A stretch of 64,000 bases of DNA, from contig JAHHHZ010000013.1 in assembly GCA_019359095.1 (NCBI GenBank), positions 372,001 through 436,000 on the forward strand, in the 5' to 3' direction. Shown here in pieces: positions 7,917 to 15,950 of the stretch. Below the pieces are notes generated by a model. It did not search any database and was not told the origin of the DNA. It saw only the letters and a list, made by a program, of their open reading frames with translations. The position numbers were made by a program, and so were the translations under genes. Source of the stretch: Pleurocapsa minor HA4230-MV1 (GTDB lineage: Bacteria; Cyanobacteriota; Cyanobacteriia; Cyanobacteriales; Xenococcaceae). Each line of letters begins with the position of its first letter. The stretch's first letter is position 1.

Positions 7917-9869
7917 ATGGTTCAGACTCCAATTGAAAAAAAAGTTGAAAAAAAAGTATCCAAAGTTGAAAAAATAAAAGAGCGCAGTAACTTTCTTCGC
8001 GAACCTCTTTTGAGTGAACTAAAACAAGATACCACCCACTTTACCGAGGATGCGATTCAAATCCTAAAATTCCACGGCTCTTACCAGCAAGATAACCGCG
8101 ATAATCGAGTCAGTGGTCAAGAAAAAGACTATCAAATGATGCTGCGTACTCGTAGCCCAGGGGGATTTATTCCACCAGAATTATTTTTGGCTTTAGATCG
8201 TCTTGCCGAAGAGTATGGCAATCATACCCTGCGAATCACAACTCGTCAGGGGTTTCAGATTCACGGAATTCTGAAGCAAAACATGAAAACGGTAATTAAG
8301 ACGATTCTCAACAACATGGGTTCAACCCTGAGTGCTTGTGGAGATGTTAACCGCAACATCATGTCTCCTCCTGCGCCGTTTAAGAATAAGCCTGAATACC
8401 AATATGCTTTTAAATACGCCAATAATATTGCCGATCTATTAAATCCTCAAAGTGGCGCTTATTACGAGATCTGGCTAGATGGGGAAAAAGCGGTTAGTGT
8501 CGAGGAAGCTCCTGAAGTAAAGGCTGCTAGACAAAGTAAAGGCAGAGGGATGATTATTGAAAACAGCCTCGAACCAATCTATGGCGAGCAATTTTTACCC
8601 CGTAAGTTCAAAATCTGCGTTACTGTACCTGGGGACAACTCTGTTGATGTCTACACCCACGATATTAGTCTGGTGGTAATGAGTAATAAAAAAGGTGAGT
8701 TACAGGGATTTAATGTGCTTGCTGGGGGTGGTTTAGGACGTACTCATAATAAAGAAGAAACCTTTGCACGGATTTCTGATGAAATTGGCTATGTAGATAA
8801 GGCTGATGTTTACGATTTAGTTAAAGCAATTGTTGCTACTCAACGAGATTATGGCGATCGCACTAACCGCCGTCATTCGCGCATGAAATACTTGATTCAC
8901 GATTGGGGAGTTGAGAAATTCAAAGCCAAAGTCGAGTCCTATTTCGGCAAAGAACTAAAGCCTTATAAAAAGCTCCCAGCCTGGCAATATCAAGACTTTT
9001 TAGGTTGGTATGAGCAAGGAGATGGTAACTGGTTCTTCGGCATCGGGGTGGAAAACGGCCGAGTTAAAGATGAGGGTGCTTTTCAATTAAAAACTGCTCT
9101 AAGAGAGATTGTGCAGCAGTTAAACCTACCCATGCGCTTATCTCCCAACCACAATATCATCCTCTGTGAAATTGCTCCAGAGCAGAAAGCAACCGTCGAG
9201 AATATTCTCAATAATCGGGGCATAATTACCGATCCCCAGGCGATCGAACCCTTAACTCGCTATTCTATGGCTTGTCCTGCCTTACCTACCTGTGGACTAG
9301 CGGTTACGGAATCGGAAAGAGCTTTACCAGGAATTACCGATCGAATCAGGACATTATTGAATAAACTAGGAATGGTAGACGAACACTTCGTGATGCGGAT
9401 GACTGGGTGTCCCAACGGCTGCGCTCGTCCCTACATGGCAGAACTAGGTTTTGTCGGCAGCGCACCAGAGAAATACCAAATCTGGCTGGGAGGCACACCC
9501 AACCAAACTCAGCTAGCCCAACCTTATGAGCAGAAAATGTCCGTAGATGAGCTAGAAACCTTCTTTGAGCCTATATTTGTCTTCTTCAAGCAGGGTCGCA
9601 AATCTAAGGAAAGCTTTGGTTCATTCTGTAGTCGCGTCGGATTCGCTGCCATTCGTAATTTTGCTGAAAACTACACCCTAGGAAGCTATATGGATATGGA
9701 TACAGATACTACCACTCAACCCAAATTTCGCAAAAATCAGCGTCGTGTTAGCGTTCCCGATCACCTTTTTCCTCGCTTGAAAGAAATTGCTGAAAAGGAA
9801 GGTCGACCTATGAATCAAATTATTGCTGATGCTTTAAGCGATTACTTTAGCAAAAGTAAAGAAGCATAA
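7917..9869 (+). CDS. sir: Ferredoxin-sulfite reductase with C-terminal ribbon-helix-helix-like tail
   Basis: The 650-residue enzyme reduces sulfite to sulfide with six electrons from ferredoxin in assimilatory sulfur metabolism. Two nitrite/sulfite reductase half-repeats are present. The cysteines that hold the [4Fe-4S]-siroheme centre are Cys453 and Cys459 (ACPALPTCG) and Cys498 and Cys502 ([10 protein letters not shown]). The N-terminus is Lys-rich. After the catalytic domain comes a basic linker and a segment [20 protein letters not shown] plus [16 protein letters not shown] (about residues 605-643), which resembles a CopG/Arc ribbon-helix-helix DNA-binding unit. Sulfite rather than nitrite specificity is inferred from overall resemblance. 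A terminator hairpin follows. Confidence 0.9.
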   Translation: MVQTPIEKKVEKKVSKVEKIKERSNFLREPLLSELKQDTTHFTEDAIQILKFHGSYQQDNRDNRVSGQEKDYQMMLRTRSPGGFIPPELFLALDRLAEEYGNHTLRITTRQGFQIHGILKQNMKTVIKTILNNMGSTLSACGDVNRNIMSPPAPFKNKPEYQYAFKYANNIADLLNPQSGAYYEIWLDGEKAVSVEEAPEVKAARQSKGRGMIIENSLEPIYGEQFLPRKFKICVTVPGDNSVDVYTHDISLVVMSNKKGELQGFNVLAGGGLGRTHNKEETFARISDEIGYVDKADVYDLVKAIVATQRDYGDRTNRRHSRMKYLIHDWGVEKFKAKVESYFGKELKPYKKLPAWQYQDFLGWYEQGDGNWFFGIGVENGRVKDEGAFQLKTALREIVQQLNLPMRLSPNHNIILCEIAPEQKATVENILNNRGIITDPQAIEPLTRYSMACPALPTCGLAVTESERALPGITDRIRTLLNKLGMVDEHFVMRMTGCPNGCARPYMAELGFVGSAPEKYQIWLGGTPNQTQLAQPYEQKMSVDELETFFEPIFVFFKQGRKSKESFGSFCSRVGFAAIRNFAENYTLGSYMDMDTDTTTQPKFRKNQRRVSVPDHLFPRLKEIAEKEGRPMNQIIADALSDYFSKSKEA

Positions 9870-9903
9870 TTAAGATCACTGTCTTAAATCAAATAACTTG
9901 CTG

Positions 9904-9925
9904 GGCTGCTACTTAGCAGCCTTTT
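9904..9925 (+). terminator. Rho-independent terminator after sir
   Basis: GGCTGCT, loop ACTT, AGCAGCC, then TTTT: a perfect 7-bp stem with a T run, 34 bases after the sir stop. Confidence 0.75.
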
Positions 9926-9993
9926 ATTCTATCTAGAGCATTTCTTAGTTCACTAAGAAACATTTTTTACTCCCTTCTGTTTCTTCACTTAAA

Positions 9994-10584
9994 TTAAAAA
10001 GTCTCTTTGGTTAAGACAAAAACGTTACCTTCATTGCCTCGACTAATGCGCATATCCCGATCTAAATAGGTAATTTCCAACCAGCCTTGTTGTTCACCGC
10101 GCTCAATTTTAAAGTCGATGGGCAAAAATTTCTTACCCGACTCGATCTGTTGAATCAGTTTGGCAGGAGTTTTATAGCTAAACAACCTTTGTAAACCAAT
10201 AATCGAGCGTTCAAAAATAACATTAACTCGGCGATCTGAAACTGGGTCAAAACTAGCAGCGACGCTAACCAAACCTTCTAACATCGGTAAGCCGATAATC
10301 TCAGCAATATTATATACCTTGGCTTCTGATACTCGAATGCATTGATAGATTTGACCTAGCTTAAACAGGGGAAAGCGATCTAAACCAAGAATCCCCTTGC
10401 TGGTGGTATAGAGCAAACGCCAGTCACCATTGAGTAAATCCTTAGCCTCTAAAGGCTTCTGTGTCGGATTAGTATCTTCTAGCTGTTGAATTGCCGAGAG
10501 AACTCTGGCATTATCAATTTCGGTTGCCAGCAAACCACGATTTTTACCCGCGATCGCCTCTAATAATTCTGCTTTTTTACTCAT
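9994..10584 (-). CDS. PAP/fibrillin family protein
   Basis: The 196-residue protein matches the plastid-lipid-associated/fibrillin family, a lipocalin-like fold found in thylakoid or plastoglobule-associated proteins. Diagnostic pieces are LLNGDWRLLYTTSKGILGLDR in the middle and the C-terminal WLEITYLDRDMRISRGNEGN with VFVLTK. Members are linked to photoprotection and storage of prenyl lipids, but this protein's ligand is unknown. It is followed by nothing on its strand and lies tail-to-tail with sir. Confidence 0.88.
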   Translation of the reverse strand: MSKKAELLEAIAGKNRGLLATEIDNARVLSAIQQLEDTNPTQKPLEAKDLLNGDWRLLYTTSKGILGLDRFPLFKLGQIYQCIRVSEAKVYNIAEIIGLPMLEGLVSVAASFDPVSDRRVNVIFERSIIGLQRLFSYKTPAKLIQQIESGKKFLPIDFKIERGEQQGWLEITYLDRDMRISRGNEGNVFVLTKETF

Positions 10585-10764
10585 AATCTTTTAACTCAGA
10601 TCAACAATTTTAATCCAGCTACTTATATTTTATCGACTTATTCGGCTGAATATTTTTTAACAGAAAAAACGATCGCAGCTATATTTTAATTTTGGCGATC
10701 GTTTAAACTTTTTTTAGTTATTGACTAATATTTAATTATTTAATTGTTTTTGACTCTATTAGCT

Positions 10765-11535
10765 TTACTTTAAAGAAATAGCAGTTCCCCAATCGTAACT
10801 TGGTGTTGTAGGTAAAGAACTAAGGTTATTATCATTAGTCAAATCTTCACCAATAGTTTTCGCTACTTCAATTCCTGATTGCTCTAGAATGACTTTGGGG
10901 CTAGAGTAACGATTGCGATCGATTCTTTTGATCAATACTTGACCATTAGATAAATATTGTCCTACTTCGACATAGCGACTGGTCTCTTCATCTGGTGCTT
11001 TAACAATTAGCCTTATTTTCCCCTTGGCTTCATACAGCCCTGAAATCACGACATTATTTGCTATAGTTGGTTCAATGATTTCTAGTGGGGCTGAAATTGG
11101 ATTAGTATCGTTACTATCTCCTTGATTCTGTAAGTTACTTGTGTAGTTATCACGATTTGCGCTTGGCTGCTTCGCCACCTCTTTTTTAGGCTGCTTCGCT
11201 TCTTCTTTAATTTTAATTCGAGGATTAAGAGCTACAACGGAAAAAGGATCATTTCTACCACGAATAATACTTCTAACTCTAACTTCAGGATCTGTTGCAG
11301 GAATTAAGCCAGCAATTTCTGGTAAAGATTCTTTCTCTGACTGTTCTAGTTCTAAATCAGCAAAATCTTCTTCTGCCTGTAGTTGAGCTTTAGTAGTATC
11401 AGTCTCTACAGGATTTGATTTAGGAGTATTTTCTTCTAGCACTTTTTGAGAATCAGCCATACTAGAGAAAAAAGAACAGCTTTGAGTTGTCAAAGCCAAA
11501 GTTCCGATTAATGTCAACAATACAACTTTATTCAT
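10765..11535 (-). CDS. Putative lipoprotein with PilP-like C-terminal domain
   Basis: The start chosen is the Met before NKVVLLTLIGTLALTTQSC, a lipoprotein signal with the cysteine in TQSC; an upstream in-frame ATG would add 12 residues before the signal. A low-complexity Lys/Glu/Pro-rich linker follows RGRNDPF. The C-terminal part (NNVVISGLYEAKGKIRLIV, YVEVGQYLSNGQVLIKRI) resembles the beta domain of PilP-type pilus-assembly lipoproteins. This is a pattern-level resemblance, not a proven homology. It sits 70 bases downstream of a SigF-like sigma factor gene on the same strand, and SigF controls pili in Synechocystis. Confidence 0.6.
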   Translation of the reverse strand: MNKVVLLTLIGTLALTTQSCSFFSSMADSQKVLEENTPKSNPVETDTTKAQLQAEEDFADLELEQSEKESLPEIAGLIPATDPEVRVRSIIRGRNDPFSVVALNPRIKIKEEAKQPKKEVAKQPSANRDNYTSNLQNQGDSNDTNPISAPLEIIEPTIANNVVISGLYEAKGKIRLIVKAPDEETSRYVEVGQYLSNGQVLIKRIDRNRYSSPKVILEQSGIEVAKTIGEDLTNDNNLSSLPTTPSYDWGTAISLK

Positions 11536-11641
11536 AATAATAATCATTAAGTATCTATTAAGATTACCCAATTTAATCTATAAGCAAAAGATTGAGACTC
11601 TAAGATAACAGTTGACTTGAAGATCAGCCAGAGAGTACAAA

Positions 11642-12418
11642 CTATATTTTTTCTGATGCCATTGATTTTTTTAGTAAATTTAATCCCTTTTTAAGCTGAC
11701 GCGAGACTGTCACGACACTAATATTTAACATTTGTGCGGTTTCTTTTTGAGTTAGATCGTGTAAAAAAACAAACTCTAAAACATCTCTCGTACGCTCTTC
11801 TAACTCTTCCAAAGCTTGCTGCAAACGTACTCGATCTTCGTAGACTAGATGGAAACTACGATGCTTAGGATCGGAAACTAAATCGCAAAGGCTAGTCTGA
11901 TTATCTAAATCATTATTGACAGAGATATCTAAGCTTAGTGGCTTACGATTTTGATAGGCTAGTTGAATATCTTGCCATTCTTTAATAGATACTTCTAAAT
12001 GTTTAGCAATATCTAAATTAGTAGGTTGTCGATGATACTCTTCTCGAAAACTATGCACAAAAGTAACTGATTTTTGCTTTAGTTCTAACCAGCGACGCGG
12101 AATTCTTAAGGTAGTACTTTTATCCCGAAGATAGTGCTGAATTTCTCCTCTAATATAGGGAATAGCAAAAGAACTAAAAGCATTGCCTTTCTCAACATCA
12201 AAACGCTCAATTGCTCTAATTAAACCAATTGAACCAACTTGTAATAAATCTTCAAAGCTTTCATTACATTGATTCACCCAATGATAAGACTCTTTTTTTA
12301 CTAGACCAAAGTTTAACTCCACGATTTTATTTCTTACTTTGGTACTATGCTCTTTTTGATATTCTTGAAATAGATATAAACTATCTAATTTGATATTTTT
12401 GTCAATGCAAGCTGCCAT
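11642..12418 (-). CDS. sigF: Group 3 sigma-70 factor, SigF-like
   Basis: The 258-residue protein carries regions 2, 3 and 4. Region 2.1-2.4 includes FEDLLQVGSIGLIRAIERFD and AFSSFAIPYIRGEIQHYLRD; region 3 contains YHRQPTNLDIAKHLEVSI; region 4.2 is LTQKETAQMLNISVVTVSRQ. The YIRGEIQHYLRD pattern is typical of SigB/SigF/SigG alternative factors rather than the housekeeping group. Known: cyanobacterial SigF controls type IV pilin and cell-surface genes. SigF assignment among group 3 factors is inference. A PilP-like lipoprotein gene follows on the same strand. Confidence 0.8.
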   Translation of the reverse strand: MAACIDKNIKLDSLYLFQEYQKEHSTKVRNKIVELNFGLVKKESYHWVNQCNESFEDLLQVGSIGLIRAIERFDVEKGNAFSSFAIPYIRGEIQHYLRDKSTTLRIPRRWLELKQKSVTFVHSFREEYHRQPTNLDIAKHLEVSIKEWQDIQLAYQNRKPLSLDISVNNDLDNQTSLCDLVSDPKHRSFHLVYEDRVRLQQALEELEERTRDVLEFVFLHDLTQKETAQMLNISVVTVSRQLKKGLNLLKKSMASEKI

Positions 12419-12921
12419 TAAATTTAGTCCCTAAATAGAGATAATTTATTATCTAAAAATTAATAATCTACTTGATATAAATTAGTTTATTTCAGAAACA
12501 ATTACAGCTTATTATTCACAGGACTTATTAAACAACAGCATTTATACTATTTTAATTTAATGAATTTTCAAAAAATACCAGATTTACACTTAGTCATCTA
12601 AGTAAATATTTTAGCCAATGAGTATTATTACTAATAATAGTTACCAATACTAATGAATATTTAATTTTGTTTAAGTAAAATCTCGATTAAAATCAGTTTC
12701 AGGTAAAGATTAAAGATTAAATTGTTAGCACTAGTTAATGCGTAATGGTTTAAATAGAAAATTGTTGGGTCTTGAATCTTAAATATTTCAGTAGCAAGGA
12801 TAAAGCCTTCTTCTACCACTATCCAAAACCTAAAGCAAAAATAAAAAATTTTACTTTTCTTCCGTTTTAAATTAGCTAATTGATTGCAAAGTTAAATTAG
12901 ATTGTAACTGTAAGTTAAAAC
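12419..12921. other. AT-rich divergent spacer, sigF-like / sbtA-like
   Basis: About 500 bases with no credible ORF. It must hold divergent promoters. TATTATTACTAATAATA is a short dyad. No repeat of the CCTAAAGGAT family is present. Confidence 0.5.
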
Positions 12922-13920
12922 ATGGACTCTAGTTTAATTCTCTCTAATATCTTAAATCCGCCTGTCTTATTCTTCTTCATTGGTCTGATGGCGGTTTTTC
13001 TCAAGTCCGATTTAGATATCCCCCATCCCTTACCCAAACTATTTTCACTTTATTTACTGTTTGCGATCGGATTTAAAGGAGGGCATGAAATTCATGAAAG
13101 CGGAATTAATAGTGAAATTGCCATTACCCTTTTGACTGCAATATTTTTGGCTGCTGTGGTGCCGATTTATTCTTTCTTTATTCTCAGGCTCAAATTAGAT
13201 GTCTATAATGCAGCAGCGATCGCTGCTACCTATGGTTCAATTAGTGCGGTAACTTTTGTAACGGCTAGTTCTTTTCTTGAGCAACAAGTACCTCCCGTTG
13301 CCTATGGAGGACATATGGTGGCAGCTTTAGCCTTAATGGAATCTCCTGCGATCATTGTAGGTCTAATTTTAGCTAGGTTGTTTGCTCACTCTTCAGGGGA
13401 CAATCAAGATCATGAAGCAGTAAAAGAATTTTCTTGGTCAGAAGTGTTACGGGAAGCCTTTCTCAATGGTTCAGTTTTTTTACTATTGGGTAGCCTCTTG
13501 GTGGGGATGATTACTAGTGAAAATGGCTGGGAAAGACTGGAAGTTTTTACTGGTGATATATTCTACGGTATGCTGACTTTCTTTTTGTTAGACATGGGAA
13601 TAGTAGCAGCAAAAAGAATAGACGATTTAAAAAAAAGCGGTTCGTTTATAATTGGATTTTCAGTTTTCATGCCTGTCATTAATGCTCTCATTGGTATTTT
13701 TCTGGCCAAAATAATTGGCATGTCTCCAGGCAATGCGCTTCTATTTTCCGTATTGTGCGCTAGCGCCTCCTATATTGCTGTTCCTGCTGCAATGCGAATG
13801 ACCATACCAGAAGCCAATCCTAGTCTATATATTTCCATGGCTTTGGCATTAACCTTCCCCTTTAATATTATTGTTGGTATTCCCATCTATTTAACAATAA
13901 TCAATCGTATTTGGGGCTAA
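12922..13920 (+). CDS. SbtA-family sodium-dependent bicarbonate permease
   Basis: The 332-residue membrane protein has about ten hydrophobic segments and fits the SbtA/DUF897 family. Conserved features include IGFKGGHEI in TM2-3, AATYGSISAVTFVTA, ALMESPAIIVGLILA and, near the end, ASASYIAVPAAMRMTIPEAN. SbtA imports bicarbonate with sodium for the carbon-concentrating mechanism. It is shorter than classical SbtA (about 370 residues), lacking most of the central cytosolic loop, and no SbtB-like PII gene follows. It is therefore a divergent paralogue whose substrate is inferred. Confidence 0.82.
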   Translation: MDSSLILSNILNPPVLFFFIGLMAVFLKSDLDIPHPLPKLFSLYLLFAIGFKGGHEIHESGINSEIAITLLTAIFLAAVVPIYSFFILRLKLDVYNAAAIAATYGSISAVTFVTASSFLEQQVPPVAYGGHMVAALALMESPAIIVGLILARLFAHSSGDNQDHEAVKEFSWSEVLREAFLNGSVFLLLGSLLVGMITSENGWERLEVFTGDIFYGMLTFFLLDMGIVAAKRIDDLKKSGSFIIGFSVFMPVINALIGIFLAKIIGMSPGNALLFSVLCASASYIAVPAAMRMTIPEANPSLYISMALALTFPFNIIVGIPIYLTIINRIWG

Positions 13921-13957
13921 AACAAGGCAAAGAAGTAAGTAGATAGAGTATTTAGCT

Positions 13958-15049
13958 TTATAGCGATCGCAATCCGCTCAATAACTCCTCTTGAGCGGTA
14001 AATGCGAGGTTACAAACTGATTGTTGCCATTGAGGGAGAACGCCATAAAAGGCATCCAACATATTTTGTTTAATTTCGACTGCTTGTCTTGTATCTAAAT
14101 CACCATGAGTATGTAACCAATGATCGGCTCTTAGAGCATGAAATACTTCAGTTTCGTATATTGTGCCAAATTCATAAGCAGCAGCAATGCAGTTAGAGGT
14201 TGCTAATTTAGCTTGCAAGGCAGCAATCAAAGTTCCTTGAGGAGAATAGACAGCCACAGACTCAGCAGAACCTGTCACAACTAATTTATCCCCCCAAATT
14301 TCCGAGGCTAAATTGTATTTGGCTTCAGAATTAACCGGCAGACTCATTAGCTGCCCTGTAGCGTGTTGTCCTAAACCCGTATGATAATCCAGTAGACCGA
14401 CTGCTTGTTTGTCGAGGAGATAGCGATCGCTAATTTGATTAAATACTCGATTTGACCAGCTAGGAACTTCCCCGCCATAAAAAGGTGCATACCAGTATTG
14501 ATATTGCCCTTTAGCTAAGTCGGCTACCGCTGATGGTTTGTTGGCTAAATACTCAGTGATTTGGTCTAAAGTTTCCATCTGAGTTTCTACCGTCCAATTT
14601 TCGGGGACAATTACATTTGCTAAATCAGCATAAAAAGTATTTGTGGGTAATGGTTGCTGAAAATCAAGAAAATTGCGGTTAAGATCGACTCCATCTTCAT
14701 TGACTCGTCTTAAATGACTCATCCCATAAGGATTTAAGCCATGAATCATCACAATAGCAACATTGCTATCTGCTTGGAGATGCCACCCTGTTCTAATTGA
14801 ACCGACTTGAATTCCTGAACCGCAATATCCTTCTACTCCATGAGTTCCAGAGATTAAAAGTAATACTTTTTTAGCAGCAAGATCGCCAAACCAAGCCAGA
14901 TCTAAATATAGCTTTTCCCCTGCTATGCCTCTTAGGGGATGCTGCCAAGATTTGATTAAGGTGGCTTGTCCTGAAGCAGCAGTGAGAAAATTGTGACGAG
15001 CCTTAGAGTATTTTGAATTAAAACGAATAGGATGAGCTTCGGATTGCAT
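13958..15049 (-). CDS. DUF2817 / M14-like zinc carboxypeptidase family protein
   Basis: The 363-residue protein has the DUF2817 pattern: ISGTHGVEGYCGSGIQ carries the His and Glu expected to bind zinc, RRVNEDGVDLNRNFLDF contains the substrate-binding Asn-Arg, and LLDYHTGLGQHATG carries the third zinc ligand. The fold is the M14 carboxypeptidase family, and AYEFGT near the C-terminus fits the catalytic Glu position. Natural substrate unknown. No signal peptide is seen, so it is probably cytoplasmic. Confidence 0.85.
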   Translation of the reverse strand: MQSEAHPIRFNSKYSKARHNFLTAASGQATLIKSWQHPLRGIAGEKLYLDLAWFGDLAAKKVLLLISGTHGVEGYCGSGIQVGSIRTGWHLQADSNVAIVMIHGLNPYGMSHLRRVNEDGVDLNRNFLDFQQPLPTNTFYADLANVIVPENWTVETQMETLDQITEYLANKPSAVADLAKGQYQYWYAPFYGGEVPSWSNRVFNQISDRYLLDKQAVGLLDYHTGLGQHATGQLMSLPVNSEAKYNLASEIWGDKLVVTGSAESVAVYSPQGTLIAALQAKLATSNCIAAAYEFGTIYETEVFHALRADHWLHTHGDLDTRQAVEIKQNMLDAFYGVLPQWQQSVCNLAFTAQEELLSGLRSL

Positions 15050-15145
15050 ACTTAAAATGGTTACTGGTTAAGTGGAATATGGTGGGCAAAATCAACTGAT
15101 TAATAAAGCATTTTTAGATCTAAATCTTGCCCACCCTACTGTTGG

Positions 15146-15835
15146 TTACTGATTACTGATTACTAAGTAATGTAGAAATAATTCTTGTTCTATGTACTTG
15201 ACTTCTAGTAGCTGGAGTTTTTTGCCTTGAGAATGGATAAATCCTTTTCCCGCCACAGGAGTCGGGGCAGACTGACCGCCAAAAATTATGGGACAAACGG
15301 TTAACCACAGTTCATCGATTAAATTTTCTGCTAATAATGATGCTACTAGTTCCCCGCCACCCAAGATAGCCAGCTTGTTTAAATCTAATTCGGCTAGCTG
15401 CTGAAAAGTCCTTGTCCAATTAATGATCGAGTTATTTTCTGGAGCAATTAAAATACGCTCAAATTCTGTTCTGCTTTGCCATTTGCCATCATTACCAGGA
15501 AGAGTGATCAACCATCGCGGGATGGGTTGTTGAAAAAAGCGCCATTGAGAATCCAAATTCCCTGATGCAGAGACGACGATTTGTACAGGTTGAGGTGATT
15601 GCGATCGCGCTTTTCTCTCTTGCAACAGCAGCGGATTAGAAACCGACATGGTACTACCATAAGCTCTTAATGTACCTGCCCCAAACAAAACTGCATCTGC
15701 TAAAGATACCTGTTGTTCGAGGTGAGTGCGATCGTTAATAGAACCAAAACGGGCAGCCGAACTCTGATAGTCGGCAATTTTGCCATCGGCAGTCATCGCT
15801 AGAATAACAGTGGTATGTAATCGATTTTTCATCAA
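15146..15835 (-). CDS. RibD C-terminal-type reductase
   Basis: The 229-residue protein is a stand-alone reductase domain of the RibD/dihydrofolate-reductase fold. Key parts are VILAMTADGKIA at the start, DAVLFGAGTLRAYGS, and the NADPH-binding LAILGGGELVASLL. The family reduces pyrimidine riboflavin precursors, but many cyanobacterial members are only annotated by similarity. The last residues (VISNQ) are encoded by GATTACT heptamer repeats, so the C-terminus has been reshaped by a tandem repeat. It is followed by the DUF2817 gene on the same strand after about 95 bases. Confidence 0.82.
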   Translation of the reverse strand: MMKNRLHTTVILAMTADGKIADYQSSAARFGSINDRTHLEQQVSLADAVLFGAGTLRAYGSTMSVSNPLLLQERKARSQSPQPVQIVVSASGNLDSQWRFFQQPIPRWLITLPGNDGKWQSRTEFERILIAPENNSIINWTRTFQQLAELDLNKLAILGGGELVASLLAENLIDELWLTVCPIIFGGQSAPTPVAGKGFIHSQGKKLQLLEVKYIEQELFLHYLVISNQ

Positions 15836-15950
15836 TCAAGTTAGAATTGTTACTTCCTCAGAAAATGGATCTGGCAAATGGTGTTGGAGTGGATATCATT
15901 AAAATACAACAGTAGAGATCTAGTTTAAGCGTGAGGCTAAGTCTTTTCTT

